A DNA stretch of 64,000 nt from Dechloromonas sp. UBA6271 (GTDB taxonomy: Bacteria; Pseudomonadota; Gammaproteobacteria; Burkholderiales; Rhodocyclaceae). Positions within the stretch are counted from its first letter, which is position 1. Each line of letters starts with the position of its first letter. Shown here piece after piece: positions 1 through 8,163 of the stretch. The DNA lies in NCBI GenBank assembly GCA_002440665.1, contig DJUX01000038.1, positions 1-64,000 on the forward strand, read 5' to 3'. Below the pieces are notes generated by a model. That model made no database searches, was not told the DNA's origin, and saw only the letters and a program-made list of their open reading frames with translations. A program made the position numbers and the translations under genes.

Positions 1-4
1 CTAA

Positions 5-859
5 TGGATAATCTGGGATAAATATTGGTACTACAAGCTTCAATCATTGCCGCTGAAAGAGTTGAACAAATCGACAGCCATTCCAGGAGTCAGTCGCTCC
101 GATGTTTATCCTCTTGAAATAACACTTCCCCCGTTCCCCGAACAAAAACGCATCGCCGACAAACTCGACAGCGTGCTGGCGCGGGTGGATGCCTGCCGCG
201 ACCGCCTCGACCGCCTCCCGGCCCAGCTCAAACGCTTCCGCCAGTCCATCCTCGCCGCCGCCACCTCGGGGCGGCTGACTGAGGATTGGCGCGACGAGCA
301 TGGACTCCAAGAGCCATGGCTTCAAATGACAGTCGGCGACGTATGTGAAAGCTCATTCTATGGGCCACGGTTTGGAAAAAACGAATACACAACCTCGAAA
401 ACTGGAATTCCAACGATCAGAACAACGGACATGACGGATGATGGTCGGATTGAGATAACTGAAAGCACTCCGCGTGTTGCTGTTCCAAGTAATCGTATTG
501 AGCACTTCAGGGTGCAAAAAGGTGACTTGCTGGTAACGCGCACTGGCTCAATTGGTGTGATGGCCGTGTTTGAAGCCGACTACGTAGCTATTCCAAGCGC
601 CTACTTGATTCGTTTTCGCCTAGCTCAATCTGTATTGCCCCGATATGTATTTTTCTGTCTGATGGCACCAATTGGCCAAGAAACCTTGGGGTTATCTTCT
701 ACAGCGATCACACAGCCCAATGTGAATGCAGAAGCCATTAAGCGAATAGAAGTTTTGGTACCAACAAAACAAGAACAAACCGAAATCATCCGCCGCGTCG
801 AAATCCTTTTCGCCTTCGCCGACCGCCTCGAAGCCCGTCTCGCCGCCGCCCGCCGGTAA
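5..859 (+). CDS. hsdS: Type I restriction-modification specificity subunit HsdS, 3' part
   Basis: DNA-recognition subunit of a type I restriction-modification complex; it would direct HsdM and HsdR to a bipartite target. The reading frame is already open at position 5. It carries the usual central conserved region (KELNKSTAIPGVSRSDVYPL, then PPFPEQKRIADKLDSVLARV with the coiled-coil helix RLPAQLKRFRQSILAAATSG), then a second target-recognition domain and a second conserved segment (VLVPTKQEQTEIIRRVEIL) ending in RLEARLAAARR. The first target-recognition domain lies before the window. Two oddities are visible: an in-frame TAA at 2-4 just before the open stretch, and a TAA at 857-859 where the family has a Gln, with coding sequence continuing in the same frame. 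The protein is therefore probably truncated and may be inactive. Family assignment is secure; functional state is not. Confidence 0.8.
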   Translation, partial: WIIWDKYWYYKLQSLPLKELNKSTAIPGVSRSDVYPLEITLPPFPEQKRIADKLDSVLARVDACRDRLDRLPAQLKRFRQSILAAATSGRLTEDWRDEHGLQEPWLQMTVGDVCESSFYGPRFGKNEYTTSKTGIPTIRTTDMTDDGRIEITESTPRVAVPSNRIEHFRVQKGDLLVTRTGSIGVMAVFEADYVAIPSAYLIRFRLAQSVLPRYVFFCLMAPIGQETLGLSSTAITQPNVNAEAIKRIEVLVPTKQEQTEIIRRVEILFAFADRLEARLAAARR

Positions 860-1027
860 GTCGGCCAATTGACGCCGGCCCTGCTCGCCAAGGCCTTTCG
901 CGGCGAACTCGTGGCGCAAGACCCGGCCGACGAGCCGGCTGCCGAACTGCTCAAGCGCCTGGCCGCCCAGCGTTCCGCGGCGCCCGTCGGCAAGCGTTCC
1001 CGCACCGGAATACCGGGCGCCCGTTGA
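860..1027 (+). pseudogene. hsdS: Detached C-terminal tail of hsdS beyond a nonsense codon
   Basis: Directly after the TAA at 857-859 the same frame continues as VGQLTPALLAKAFRGELV, then AQDPADEPAAELLKRLAAQR, and stops at a TGA at 1025-1027. This is the standard C-terminus of HsdS proteins of this type (typically ...ARRQVxxLTPALLAKAFRGELVxQDP). A single C-to-T change (CAA to TAA) explains the break. There is no plausible start codon and ribosome-binding site to express the tail alone. Confidence 0.75.
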
Positions 1028-1065
1028 GCCGGCGCTGGCAGGCACTGCGGCGGCAAAACCCTACC

Positions 1066-1102
1066 GGTTGCGGTCGACCCTGAAATTTGGCCATTTTTGT
1101 CG
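1066..1102 (+). repeat. GGTCGACC-type repeat, copy 1
   Basis: Lies between the hsdS remnant and the M48 protease gene. It shows the shared core GGTTGCGGTCGACC followed by an A/T-rich tail (GAAATTTGGCCATTTTTG). See the finding on this repeat family. Confidence 0.5.
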
Positions 1103-1141
1103 CAAAATACCTTCTTCGCTTCCCCGACCGCGCGAGGCCCC

Positions 1142-2470
1142 ATGACCGATCACGACGATTTCGCCCACAAGCTGCTCCGCAACCGCCTGAACCGCCGCCA
1201 GGTGCTCGCCCTGTTCGGGGCGGCGGCGCTTTCCGGCTGCGCCACGTCGCCGGTCGGCGGCGGTTCGATCCTGGTCGGCATGTCGGAGGATGAAGAGAAG
1301 GACGTGGACCGGAAGGTGGCGCCCGAACAGTTTTCGCAGGATCTGGGCGCGGTGCAGGATGCGCAGCTCAACGGCTATCTGTCCGAAGTCGGCCACCGGC
1401 TGGATGCCAGGACGCATCGCCCGCAGATGCCTTATTCGTATCGCGTCCTCAACGCCAATTACGTCAATGCCTACACTTTTCCCGGCGGTGCGATGGGCGT
1501 CACGCGCGGGATCCTGGTCGATCTCGACAACGAGGCCGAGCTGGCGGCGTTGCTCGGGCACGAACTTGGACACGTCAACGCGCGGCATGCGGCGCAGCGC
1601 CAGGGCCAGGCGATGGTGGCGCAGGTGGCCGTGACCGGCGTCAACATTATCGGCAGCGCTGCCGGCTTCGGCGGGCTGACCGATCTCGGCACACAACTGG
1701 GCGCCAGTGCGCTGCTTTCCAGCTATTCGCGCGACAACGAGCGCGAGGCCGATGCGCTGGGCCAGGAATACATGGTGCGCGCCGGCTACCCGGCGAGCGG
1801 CATGGTCGGCCTGCAGCAACTGCTGGTCGACCAGCAGAAGGAATCGCCCGGCATGCTGCAGACGATGTTTTCGACGCACCCGATGAGCAAGGAGCGGCGC
1901 GACACGGCGCGGGAAATGGCCGAGAGCAAGTACGCCGCGACCAGCAAGCGCGATGTCGGCCGCGAACGCTTCATGGACAGCACCGCCGCGCTGCGCCAGA
2001 TCAAGCCGACCATCACGGCCTGCCAGAACGGCGAGACGGCGATGGCCGGCAAGCAGTACGGCAAGGCGGAGGAGCAGTTCCGGACGGCGCTGAAAAACAC
2101 GCCGCGCGACTACGCCGCCAACGTGCTGATGGCGAAATGCCTTGCAGTGCAGGACAAGGACGGACAGGCGCTGGAGTACGCGCAGACTGCGACGAAGATC
2201 TACCCGCAGGAGGCGCAGGCGCAAAAGCTGGTCGGCGTACTGGCCCTCGGCCAGCGCGACCCGGCGCTGGCCTACGAGCATCTCGACCAGTACGACCGCC
2301 TGCTGCCGGGCGATGCCGGCGTCACTTTTCTGAAAGGCGTTTCGCTGGAAGGCATGGGCAAGCGCCAGGAGGCGGCGAGCCAGTACGCAGCCTATTTGCG
2401 CCGCACCCGGCAAGGCAAGGCGGCCGAATATTCGGCGAGCCGGCTGAAGAGTTGGGGCTATCTGAAATAG
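1142..2470 (+). CDS. M48-family metalloprotease lipoprotein with C-terminal TPR-like region
   Basis: Putative periplasmic zinc metalloprotease of the BepA/YfgC or Oma1-like M48 group, which handles misfolded outer-membrane proteins. The 442-residue protein starts at the ATG at 1142; an upstream TTG in frame would spoil the signal peptide. The N-terminus has an RR pair, a hydrophobic stretch and a lipobox (AALSGC, Cys 33), so a lipoprotein is expected. The zinc motif HELGH is at about residues 140-144, with the third ligand region SRDNEREADALG some 60 residues later. The last 130 residues are helical and repeat-like, with TPR character. The next gene is parC on the same strand about 165 bp away. 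Protease class is certain; the substrate is inferred. Confidence 0.85.
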   Translation: MTDHDDFAHKLLRNRLNRRQVLALFGAAALSGCATSPVGGGSILVGMSEDEEKDVDRKVAPEQFSQDLGAVQDAQLNGYLSEVGHRLDARTHRPQMPYSYRVLNANYVNAYTFPGGAMGVTRGILVDLDNEAELAALLGHELGHVNARHAAQRQGQAMVAQVAVTGVNIIGSAAGFGGLTDLGTQLGASALLSSYSRDNEREADALGQEYMVRAGYPASGMVGLQQLLVDQQKESPGMLQTMFSTHPMSKERRDTAREMAESKYAATSKRDVGRERFMDSTAALRQIKPTITACQNGETAMAGKQYGKAEEQFRTALKNTPRDYAANVLMAKCLAVQDKDGQALEYAQTATKIYPQEAQAQKLVGVLALGQRDPALAYEHLDQYDRLLPGDAGVTFLKGVSLEGMGKRQEAASQYAAYLRRTRQGKAAEYSASRLKSWGYLK

Positions 2471-2636
2471 CCTAGCTTTTCCGAAGCGAGGCCTTTCTGC
2501 CGCCGGCGCTGCTGGCTACCAGGCGGCCAGCCTGAATTGCCGCTGACCGCCGACCACCGCAGCGGGAACTTCTAGTAACATCGCGCCCAGCATGCAAGGC
2601 GCCACCCCAGGCGCTGCGATACCGGAACACCGATCC

Positions 2637-5003
2637 ATGACCGACCAGCTCAAACTCTTCGACCCGAACGCCAAACCGGAAGCCCCTGAACCGGAGACGG
2701 CGGCCTTGGCGGCCGAACCGCCGGCGGAAACCTCCGCCGCTCTGCCGCCGGATCTGCCGCCTGCGGCCAGCGGGCCGGCCAAAGACATTCCTTCCCCCGC
2801 CGACTACGCCGCCCGCCGCTACCTCGAATACGCCATGAGCGTCGTCACCGGCCGCGCCCTGCCCTCGGCTGCCGACGGCCAGAAGCCGGTGCAGCGCCGC
2901 ATTCTCTACGCCATGCACCGAATGGGCCTGTACAAGAGCCCGCGCCACGTCAAATCGGCGCGTGTCGTCGGTGACGTGATCGGCAAATACCACCCGCACG
3001 GTGACTCTTCGGTCTATGACGCCATGGTCCGCATGGCCCAGGACTGGAGCCTGCGTTACCCGATCGTCGATGGTCAGGGCAATTTCGGCTCGCGCGATGG
3101 CGACAACGCCGCCGCCATGCGCTACACCGAAGCCCGCCTGACGCCCATCGCCGAACTGCTGCTCGCCGAACTCGACGAAGGCACCGTCGACTGGAAGCCC
3201 AACTACGACGGCGCCAACGACGAACCGGCCCTGCTCCCGGCCCGCCTGCCCTTTTGCCTGCTCAACGGCGCCTCGGGCATCGCTGTCGGCATGGCGACCG
3301 AAATTCCGGCCCACAACCTGCGCGAAGTGGCGAATGCTGCGGTCAACCTGATAAAAGACCCGAATTTCACAGAAGACCAAGTGCTGGCGCTGATCCCCGG
3401 CCCGGATTACCCCGGCGGCGCGCAGATCATTTCGACCCCCGAAGAAATCGCTGCTACCTACCGCAGCGGCCGTGGCAGCCTGCGCGTGCGCGCCAAGTGG
3501 AAAATCGAAAACCTGGCCCGTGGCCAGTGGAAGCTGGTAATCACCGAACTGCCGCCGGGCGTGTCGACCGCCACGGTGCTGTCGGAAATCGAAGCCTGCT
3601 CGAACCCGGTGGCCAAGGAGAAGGCCGGCAAGAAGGTATTCACGCCGGAACAGCTCAACCTCAAAGCGGCCTTCCTGTCGTCGATTTCGGAAAGCGGCGT
3701 GCGTGACGAATCGGGCAAGGAGCACGCCGTCCGCCTCGTCATCGAGCCGGCCTCATCACGCCAGGGCCAGGACGATCTGGTCCGCATGCTGCTCGCCCAC
3801 ACCAGCCTGGAAACCAATGCCTCGATCAACCTGACCGTGCTTGGAGTCAATGGCACGCCGCGTCAGGCCTCGCTGTACAGCATGATCGCCGAATGGTGCC
3901 GTTTCCGCCTGGCCACCGTCGAGCGGCGCACGCGCCACCGCCTGACTGCCGCCGAAAAGCGCATTCACATCCTCGAAGGCCGTTTGGCGGTATTGCTCGA
4001 CATCGACAAGGTGATCAAGGTCATCCGCGAATCGGACGACCCCAAGGTCGATCTGATGGCGCACTTCAAGCTGTCCGAGATTCAGGCCGAAGACATTCTC
4101 GAAATCCGCCTGCGCCAGTTGGCGCGGCTGGAAGGCATCAAGATCGGCGAGGAACTGGCCAAGCTGCGCGAAGAAGCGGCCGGCCTCAACAAACTGCTGA
4201 GTTCCGAAGAAGCCCTGCGCGCCTGCGTTGCGGCCGAAATCGAGGCCGATGCCAAGAAATACGGCGACGACCGCCGCACCTTCATCGAAGCCGATGCCAA
4301 GGTGACAATGTCCGATGCCAAGACCGTCTCCATCGTCGATGAACCGACCACGCTGATCGTCTCCAAACACGGCTGGCTGCGCTCGCGCCAGGGCCACAAC
4401 ATCGACCCGACGCAACTGAGCTTCCGCTCCGGCGACGAGCTGCTGGCCTGTTTGCCCTGCCGGACAGTCGATAACCTGATCCTGCTCGACACCAAGGGCC
4501 GCGCCTACTCGATTCCTGCTTCCGACATCCCCGGCGGCAAGGGCGATGGCGTTCCGGCCACCTCGCTGGCCGATTTCCAGGACGGCGGCAAGGTCTGCCT
4601 TGCCGTAGCGATCAAGAACGACGCGCTGTATCTGGTCGCCGCCAGCGGCGGCTACGGCTTCCGCTGCCGGGGCGAAGACCTGTTGTCACGCGGCAAGGCC
4701 GGCAAGGCCTTGATGACGCTGCCCGAAAGTGAAACGCCGGTGGTCTTCGCGCCGGCGCCCGAGGGCGAGGTGGCCTGCGTTACCAGGGATGGTCGCGGGC
4801 TGGTTTTCAATATCGAGGAAATTCGCCTGCTGCCCAAGGGGCGTGGCCTCAAGCTGATCGACGCGGCGCCCGGCAAGACGGCGCTGGAGGAAATCATTCC
4901 GGTGATCGACGGCGCCGCCGGCAAGCTCAAGGGCGAGCGCCTGGAAAACTGCCGCGGCAACCGGGGCGGCAAGGGCAAGCCGCTTAAGGCGCCGCGCAAG
5001 TAA
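2637..5003 (+). CDS. parC: DNA topoisomerase IV subunit A
   Basis: DNA-cleaving and rejoining subunit of topoisomerase IV, which decatenates daughter chromosomes together with ParE. The 788-residue product is slightly longer than E. coli ParC because of a Pro/Ala/Glu-rich N-terminal extension of about 50 residues. The catalytic tyrosine lies in AAAMRYTEARL (about Tyr163). The quinolone-determining stretch KYHPHGDSSVYDAM keeps the sensitive-type Ser and has Asp where E. coli has Glu84. C-terminal beta-pinwheel repeats follow, and the end is Lys/Gly-rich. ATG 2637 is preferred over the in-frame ATG at 2592 because it gives the usual MTDQ-type start. parE is not in the window. Confidence 0.95.
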   Translation: MTDQLKLFDPNAKPEAPEPETAALAAEPPAETSAALPPDLPPAASGPAKDIPSPADYAARRYLEYAMSVVTGRALPSAADGQKPVQRRILYAMHRMGLYKSPRHVKSARVVGDVIGKYHPHGDSSVYDAMVRMAQDWSLRYPIVDGQGNFGSRDGDNAAAMRYTEARLTPIAELLLAELDEGTVDWKPNYDGANDEPALLPARLPFCLLNGASGIAVGMATEIPAHNLREVANAAVNLIKDPNFTEDQVLALIPGPDYPGGAQIISTPEEIAATYRSGRGSLRVRAKWKIENLARGQWKLVITELPPGVSTATVLSEIEACSNPVAKEKAGKKVFTPEQLNLKAAFLSSISESGVRDESGKEHAVRLVIEPASSRQGQDDLVRMLLAHTSLETNASINLTVLGVNGTPRQASLYSMIAEWCRFRLATVERRTRHRLTAAEKRIHILEGRLAVLLDIDKVIKVIRESDDPKVDLMAHFKLSEIQAEDILEIRLRQLARLEGIKIGEELAKLREEAAGLNKLLSSEEALRACVAAEIEADAKKYGDDRRTFIEADAKVTMSDAKTVSIVDEPTTLIVSKHGWLRSRQGHNIDPTQLSFRSGDELLACLPCRTVDNLILLDTKGRAYSIPASDIPGGKGDGVPATSLADFQDGGKVCLAVAIKNDALYLVAASGGYGFRCRGEDLLSRGKAGKALMTLPESETPVVFAPAPEGEVACVTRDGRGLVFNIEEIRLLPKGRGLKLIDAAPGKTALEEIIPVIDGAAGKLKGERLENCRGNRGGKGKPLKAPRK

Positions 5004-5019
5004 CGCGCTATCGAGGCGA

Positions 5020-5038
5020 ACTCAGGAAGATCCTGAGT
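5020..5038. terminator. Hairpin between convergent parC and small ORF
   Basis: Perfect 8-bp stem ACTCAGGA / TCCTGAGT with a 3-nt loop, 17 bp after the parC stop. There is no strong T-run, so it may be only a weak or Rho-assisted end. Confidence 0.35.
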
Positions 5039-5070
5039 CTGCCCCGGTCTTCTGCCTTGAAGACATCAAA

Positions 5071-5250
5071 TCAGGCAGTGGTGTCCGTCGCGTGCATCAC
5101 TTCTACCTCGTCGTGCTCCCATTCCTTGATCGTGTCCGAAACAAGGCGGGCCTTTTCATGGGTATCCGGGACGTGGTGATGTTCTTCCTGAAACACTTCC
5201 AGGGCGTCATGGATCGCTTCAGCCTTCGAGGGGGCGTGGGTATGTGGCAT
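5071..5250 (-). CDS. Small acidic, histidine-rich protein of unknown function
   Basis: A 59-residue protein, MPHTHAPSKAEAIHDALEVF onwards, rich in His, Glu and Asp, with one HHH run. No signal peptide or membrane segment is seen. The start at 5250 is supported by GGAAAGG about 10 nt upstream. It lies downstream of the phasin gene on the same strand, but a strong terminator separates the two, so it is either independently transcribed or served by read-through. I do not recognise the family. The His-rich character could mean metal binding, which is only a guess. Codon use and the ribosome-binding site support it as real. Confidence 0.55.
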   Translation of the reverse strand: MPHTHAPSKAEAIHDALEVFQEEHHHVPDTHEKARLVSDTIKEWEHDEVEVMHATDTTA

Positions 5251-5276
5251 GGTAGATGACCTTTCCAAGTTACAAA

Positions 5277-5310
5277 AGAAAAAGCCCTTGACTACCAAGG
5301 GCTTTTTTGT
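5277..5310 (-). terminator. Rho-independent terminator of the phasin gene
   Basis: Stem AAGCCCTTG / CAAGGGCTT with loop ACTAC or similar, flanked by A- and T-runs, so it can act in both directions. It sits about 50 bp after the phasin stop codon on the minus strand. Confidence 0.8.
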
Positions 5311-5359
5311 CATGAGCCGCAGACAGGCGGCGGCCCATTTACCGCAAGGCGGCTAGAAC

Positions 5360-5914
5360 TTAGGCAGCCTTCTTGGCAGCAGCCTTCGGGGCAGCCACGT
5401 TGGCAGCCTTCAGGGTGGCTTCGGTGGCAGCGGAAACGCTGGCTTCGGCAACTTCGGCAGCCTGCTTGGCAGCCTTGTTCAGGCCTTCGTAAGCTTCGTT
5501 GGCGGTCTTGATGGCGGACTTGACGGCGGCAACGGCGGCTTCGGAACCAGCCGGAGCGGAGGCCAGAGCCTTGTCGACCATACCGGAAACGTTGGCGCTG
5601 GCGGTGGCAACTTCGGCTTCAACCTTCTTGGCAACCTTGTCCTTGGTTTCGGCGGTGATCGCGTAGACGCTGCGCGAGTAGTCGAGACCCTTTTCGATGG
5701 CCGGTGCGGCGAGTTCCTGTTGCAGCTTCAGGAAGGACCGGACATCCTTGACGCCGAACAGGGCGTTGACGTTGGCGAAGGAGGCTTCGACCAGCGAACG
5801 ACCGGCGTTCAGGTTGAGGGCAGCCAGACGCTCGATGCCATCGAAGGCGGTGTTGGCGAAGAAGGCGACGGAATCGATACCGGCTTTGGCAAACTCTTGG
5901 GGCTTGGTGGTCAT
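5360..5914 (-). CDS. phaP: Phasin family protein (PHA granule-associated)
   Basis: Coats polyhydroxyalkanoate storage granules and limits their size. The 184-residue product has the phasin profile: an N-terminal amphipathic part (PQEFAKAGIDSVAFFANTAF) followed by helical segments, and an Ala/Lys-rich C-terminal tail ending in AAPKAAAKKAA. The start at 5914 has GGAG eight nucleotides upstream; the in-frame ATG at 5938 lacks a site, so it is not preferred. The gene is monocistronic with a strong terminator behind it. Upstream is a long A/T-rich region with an inverted repeat that may bind a PhaR-type repressor. It suggests the host stores PHA. Confidence 0.85.
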   Translation of the reverse strand: MTTKPQEFAKAGIDSVAFFANTAFDGIERLAALNLNAGRSLVEASFANVNALFGVKDVRSFLKLQQELAAPAIEKGLDYSRSVYAITAETKDKVAKKVEAEVATASANVSGMVDKALASAPAGSEAAVAAVKSAIKTANEAYEGLNKAAKQAAEVAEASVSAATEATLKAANVAAPKAAAKKAA

Positions 5915-5976
5915 GGTGAAGTTCTCCGTAAAGGTCATGCTTGAATGAATGGCTTGTTGCCCGCTGTCAGTTATTG

Positions 5977-6043
5977 CTGCGCTGCAACATAACTACATTC
6001 TACATAGCCATTTACCAGTGTCAACAGAAATGTTGCACTGCAC
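5977..6043. promoter_or_regulatory. Inverted-repeat operator candidate upstream of the phasin gene
   Basis: Two 14-bp boxes face each other: 5977-5990 (read on the minus strand ATGTTGCAGCGCAG) and 6030-6043 (plus strand ATGTTGCACTGCAC). They match at 11-12 of 14 positions. They lie 63-130 bp upstream of the phasin ATG in an otherwise A/T-rich spacer. TGC-rich boxes are typical of PhaR operators at phasin genes, so PhaR binding is plausible but inferred. Confidence 0.4.
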
Positions 6044-6073
6044 CATATTTTATTTCTGGCAGAAAAATTCCGG

Positions 6074-6595
6074 TCATTCGAGCCCGGGAAACAACACGTC
6101 GGTGAAGCCGAAACGGGACAAATCGCGGATCCGCATCGGGTACAGCACGCCCTGCAAATGATCGCATTCGTGCTGCACCACGCGGGCATGGAAGCCGCTG
6201 ACCGTGCGGTCGATCGGCTGACCGTTCTCGTCGCAACCCTGATAGCGGATGTGGCGGCTGCGCGGCACCAGCCCGCGCAGGCCGGGCACCGACTGGCAGC
6301 CTTCCCAGCCGTCCTCGGTTTCCTCGTCGAGCGGCGTGATCAGCGGATTGATCAGGATCGTTTCCGGAACGGTATCGGCATCCGGGTAGCGGGCGCTGCT
6401 CTCGAAGCCGAAGATGACCACCTGCAAGCCGACGCCAATCTGCACTGCCGCCAGCCCGACGCCGCCAGCCGCCTGCATGGTGTCCTGCATGTCCTTGATC
6501 AATGCCTGCAGTTCGCCGGTGGCGAAGGCGGTGACCGGCAGCGCCGGCTGCAGCAGGCGGGGATCGCCCATGCGAAGGATGGTTTGCACGGTCAT
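6074..6595 (-). CDS. def: Peptide deformylase
   Basis: Removes the formyl group from the initiator methionine of nascent proteins; a metal-dependent cytosolic enzyme. All three signature motifs are present: GVGLAAVQ (45-52), EGCQS (98-102) and HECDH (142-146), giving the Cys and two His metal ligands and the catalytic Glu. The length of 173 residues is normal. The start is ATG 6595 (MTVQTILRMGDPRLLQ); the frame is open further upstream but without family similarity. The gene stands alone here rather than with fmt, so it may be a second deformylase copy. It is divergent from the unknown gene at 6707. Confidence 0.92.
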   Translation of the reverse strand: MTVQTILRMGDPRLLQPALPVTAFATGELQALIKDMQDTMQAAGGVGLAAVQIGVGLQVVIFGFESSARYPDADTVPETILINPLITPLDEETEDGWEGCQSVPGLRGLVPRSRHIRYQGCDENGQPIDRTVSGFHARVVQHECDHLQGVLYPMRIRDLSRFGFTDVLFPGLE

Positions 6596-6706
6596 GGCAG
6601 GTGGCTCGCTTCGTGAAATTCCGGAATCAGGGTATTTTGTCACCCTTTTCCCCGAACACCGCTACCGGCATGGCGTTTGCCCGCCGGCCGGCCGCAAACC
6701 TGATCA

Positions 6707-7462
6707 ATGACGACGACCACCGAGATTCCCGCCGACCAGCTCGCCACACTGGTTGCACCCGACACCCAGCGCCTCGCCGCCCGCATGGCGCAGGATGCTT
6801 TCACCGCCCTCTTCCGCCTGACCCTGGATGCCGGCAACGACAAGCTGGGCGCCACGCTGGCCGACATCGACATCCGTTGCCGCAACTGGTGCCAGGCGGC
6901 CGACGGCGCCGATGCCCAGGCACTGCGCATGGCACTGCTGATCAGCGGTCTCGATCAATGGGGGCTGGCCTACAGCCAGGCCTTCGGACTGACTTCGATT
7001 CCCGCCCTCAGCATGCTGCTCGGCGCCTTGCGCGGCAGCCTGGACAGCACCGCCGATGCGCGCTTCCTGCGTTACTTCGAGCGCATCGAAGGCTCGGAGG
7101 GCGATGCCGTGGATTTCAGGATCGAACTGCGGCGCAATATTCATCTCGCCTTATGGCATGCGATGACGGCTTGCGAAGAAAGCGAAGACGCGCAGCGCAT
7201 CCTGCAAGCCCTCGGCAGCATGATGCTGGTGCTGGCCCAGCGCCTGCCGCTGCTCGGCTGGCGCCTGCTGGCCGATGCGCTGGCCAGCATCCAGATCCGC
7301 CTGCTGTCCGACACTACGGCCAGTGCCATGGCGCAGGAAAACACCCGGCAACTGTTCGCCGCGCTGCGCCAGAATCTCCCCACGGAACAGTATCAGGCGA
7401 TCCTCGCCTATTCCGGCCAGGCGGTGATGGCCTGGCAGCAGTCGCGGCGCCCGGCCAATTGA
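6707..7462 (+). CDS. Hypothetical helical protein
   Basis: A 251-residue protein with no motif I recognise. It is rich in Ala, Leu, Gln and Arg and looks all-helical, with segments such as GSMMLVLAQRLPLLGWRLLA that could be buried helices. It has no signal peptide or clear membrane span. Codon use matches the neighbours and a strong hairpin terminator follows directly, so the gene is likely real. It is divergent from def and convergent with sodC. No function is proposed. Confidence 0.6.
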   Translation: MTTTTEIPADQLATLVAPDTQRLAARMAQDAFTALFRLTLDAGNDKLGATLADIDIRCRNWCQAADGADAQALRMALLISGLDQWGLAYSQAFGLTSIPALSMLLGALRGSLDSTADARFLRYFERIEGSEGDAVDFRIELRRNIHLALWHAMTACEESEDAQRILQALGSMMLVLAQRLPLLGWRLLADALASIQIRLLSDTTASAMAQENTRQLFAALRQNLPTEQYQAILAYSGQAVMAWQQSRRPAN

Positions 7463-7464
7463 AA

Positions 7465-7488
7465 ACGGACCGGGAAATCCCGGTCCGT
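7465..7488. terminator. Hairpin terminator between convergent genes
   Basis: Perfect 11-bp stem ACGGACCGGGA / TCCCGGTCCGT with an AA loop, starting 3 bp after the stop of the unknown gene. On the minus strand it is followed by TTTT, so it could also end the sodC transcript. Confidence 0.7.
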
Positions 7489-7500
7489 CCCTGGCTGGCG

Positions 7501-7530
7501 CCTGTTGCGGTCGACCGCGCAAAAAGGCCT
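7501..7530 (+). repeat. GGTCGACC-type repeat, copy 2
   Basis: CCTGTTGCGGTCGACCGC followed by GCAAAAAGG. It abuts the stop codon of sodC on the opposite strand. Confidence 0.55.
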
Positions 7531-8059
7531 ATTTCTTGACGATGACCCCACAGGCCTGGCGACCGCCGGAATTGCCGGTCGGCTGCGTCTTGTAGTCGTC
7601 CAGCGCGGCGTGAATGATGACACTGCGCCCGATGATGTTGTTCGGCCCGTCACCGAGTGTCGGCCCCTCGATGTAGGACACCTGGCGGGCGTTGCCCTTG
7701 TCGTCGGCAACCAGCTGCACCATGTCGCCGAGATGATGCTCGCCGCGCTCGGGGTTGCCGTGGGGCTTGCTCGTCGGGTTGAAATGGCCGCCGGCACTGG
7801 TGCCGTCGGGCGCGCTGCAATCGCCCTTTTCATGGATATGGAAGCCGTGGAGACCCGGCGTCAGGCCGCTGACCTCGGCGAACACCTTCAACTTGTCGCC
7901 TGATGGCACGAAAGTGACCGTGCCGCTGACCTTGTTGCCCTGCGTCGGCGCCATTTGCGCCTCGGCACGATCGGCTCCTCCCGATGCGCCCATGCCCCCC
8001 ATGCAACCGGCAAGCAGCCCGCTGCAGGCCACTGCGCCAACCAGAATGAACTTTTGCAT
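7529..8059 (-). CDS. sodC: Superoxide dismutase [Cu-Zn], lipoprotein form
   Basis: Dismutes superoxide in the periplasm. The 176-residue precursor has a lipoprotein signal (SGLLAGC, Cys 19) followed by a Gly/Met-rich linker. The copper and zinc ligand region is intact (GLHGFHIHEKGDCSAPDGTS, then GGHFNP and HHLGD), and the C-terminus has GGRQACGVI. The start at 8059 is fixed by GGAGG seven nucleotides upstream; the longer upstream frame is not used. The gene is divergent from moaA and convergent with the unknown gene at 6707. Confidence 0.93.
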   Translation of the reverse strand: MQKFILVGAVACSGLLAGCMGGMGASGGADRAEAQMAPTQGNKVSGTVTFVPSGDKLKVFAEVSGLTPGLHGFHIHEKGDCSAPDGTSAGGHFNPTSKPHGNPERGEHHLGDMVQLVADDKGNARQVSYIEGPTLGDGPNNIIGRSVIIHAALDDYKTQPTGNSGGRQACGVIVKK

Positions 8060-8163
8060 TTTTGATACCTCCACTTGTTTGTAAGTGCGTGAAAACCCAT
8101 AATCGGCGGCCTGACTCAACAGCCGGTTTCATTCTGAGGCCGAACATCGAAGCCTGACAAGCC

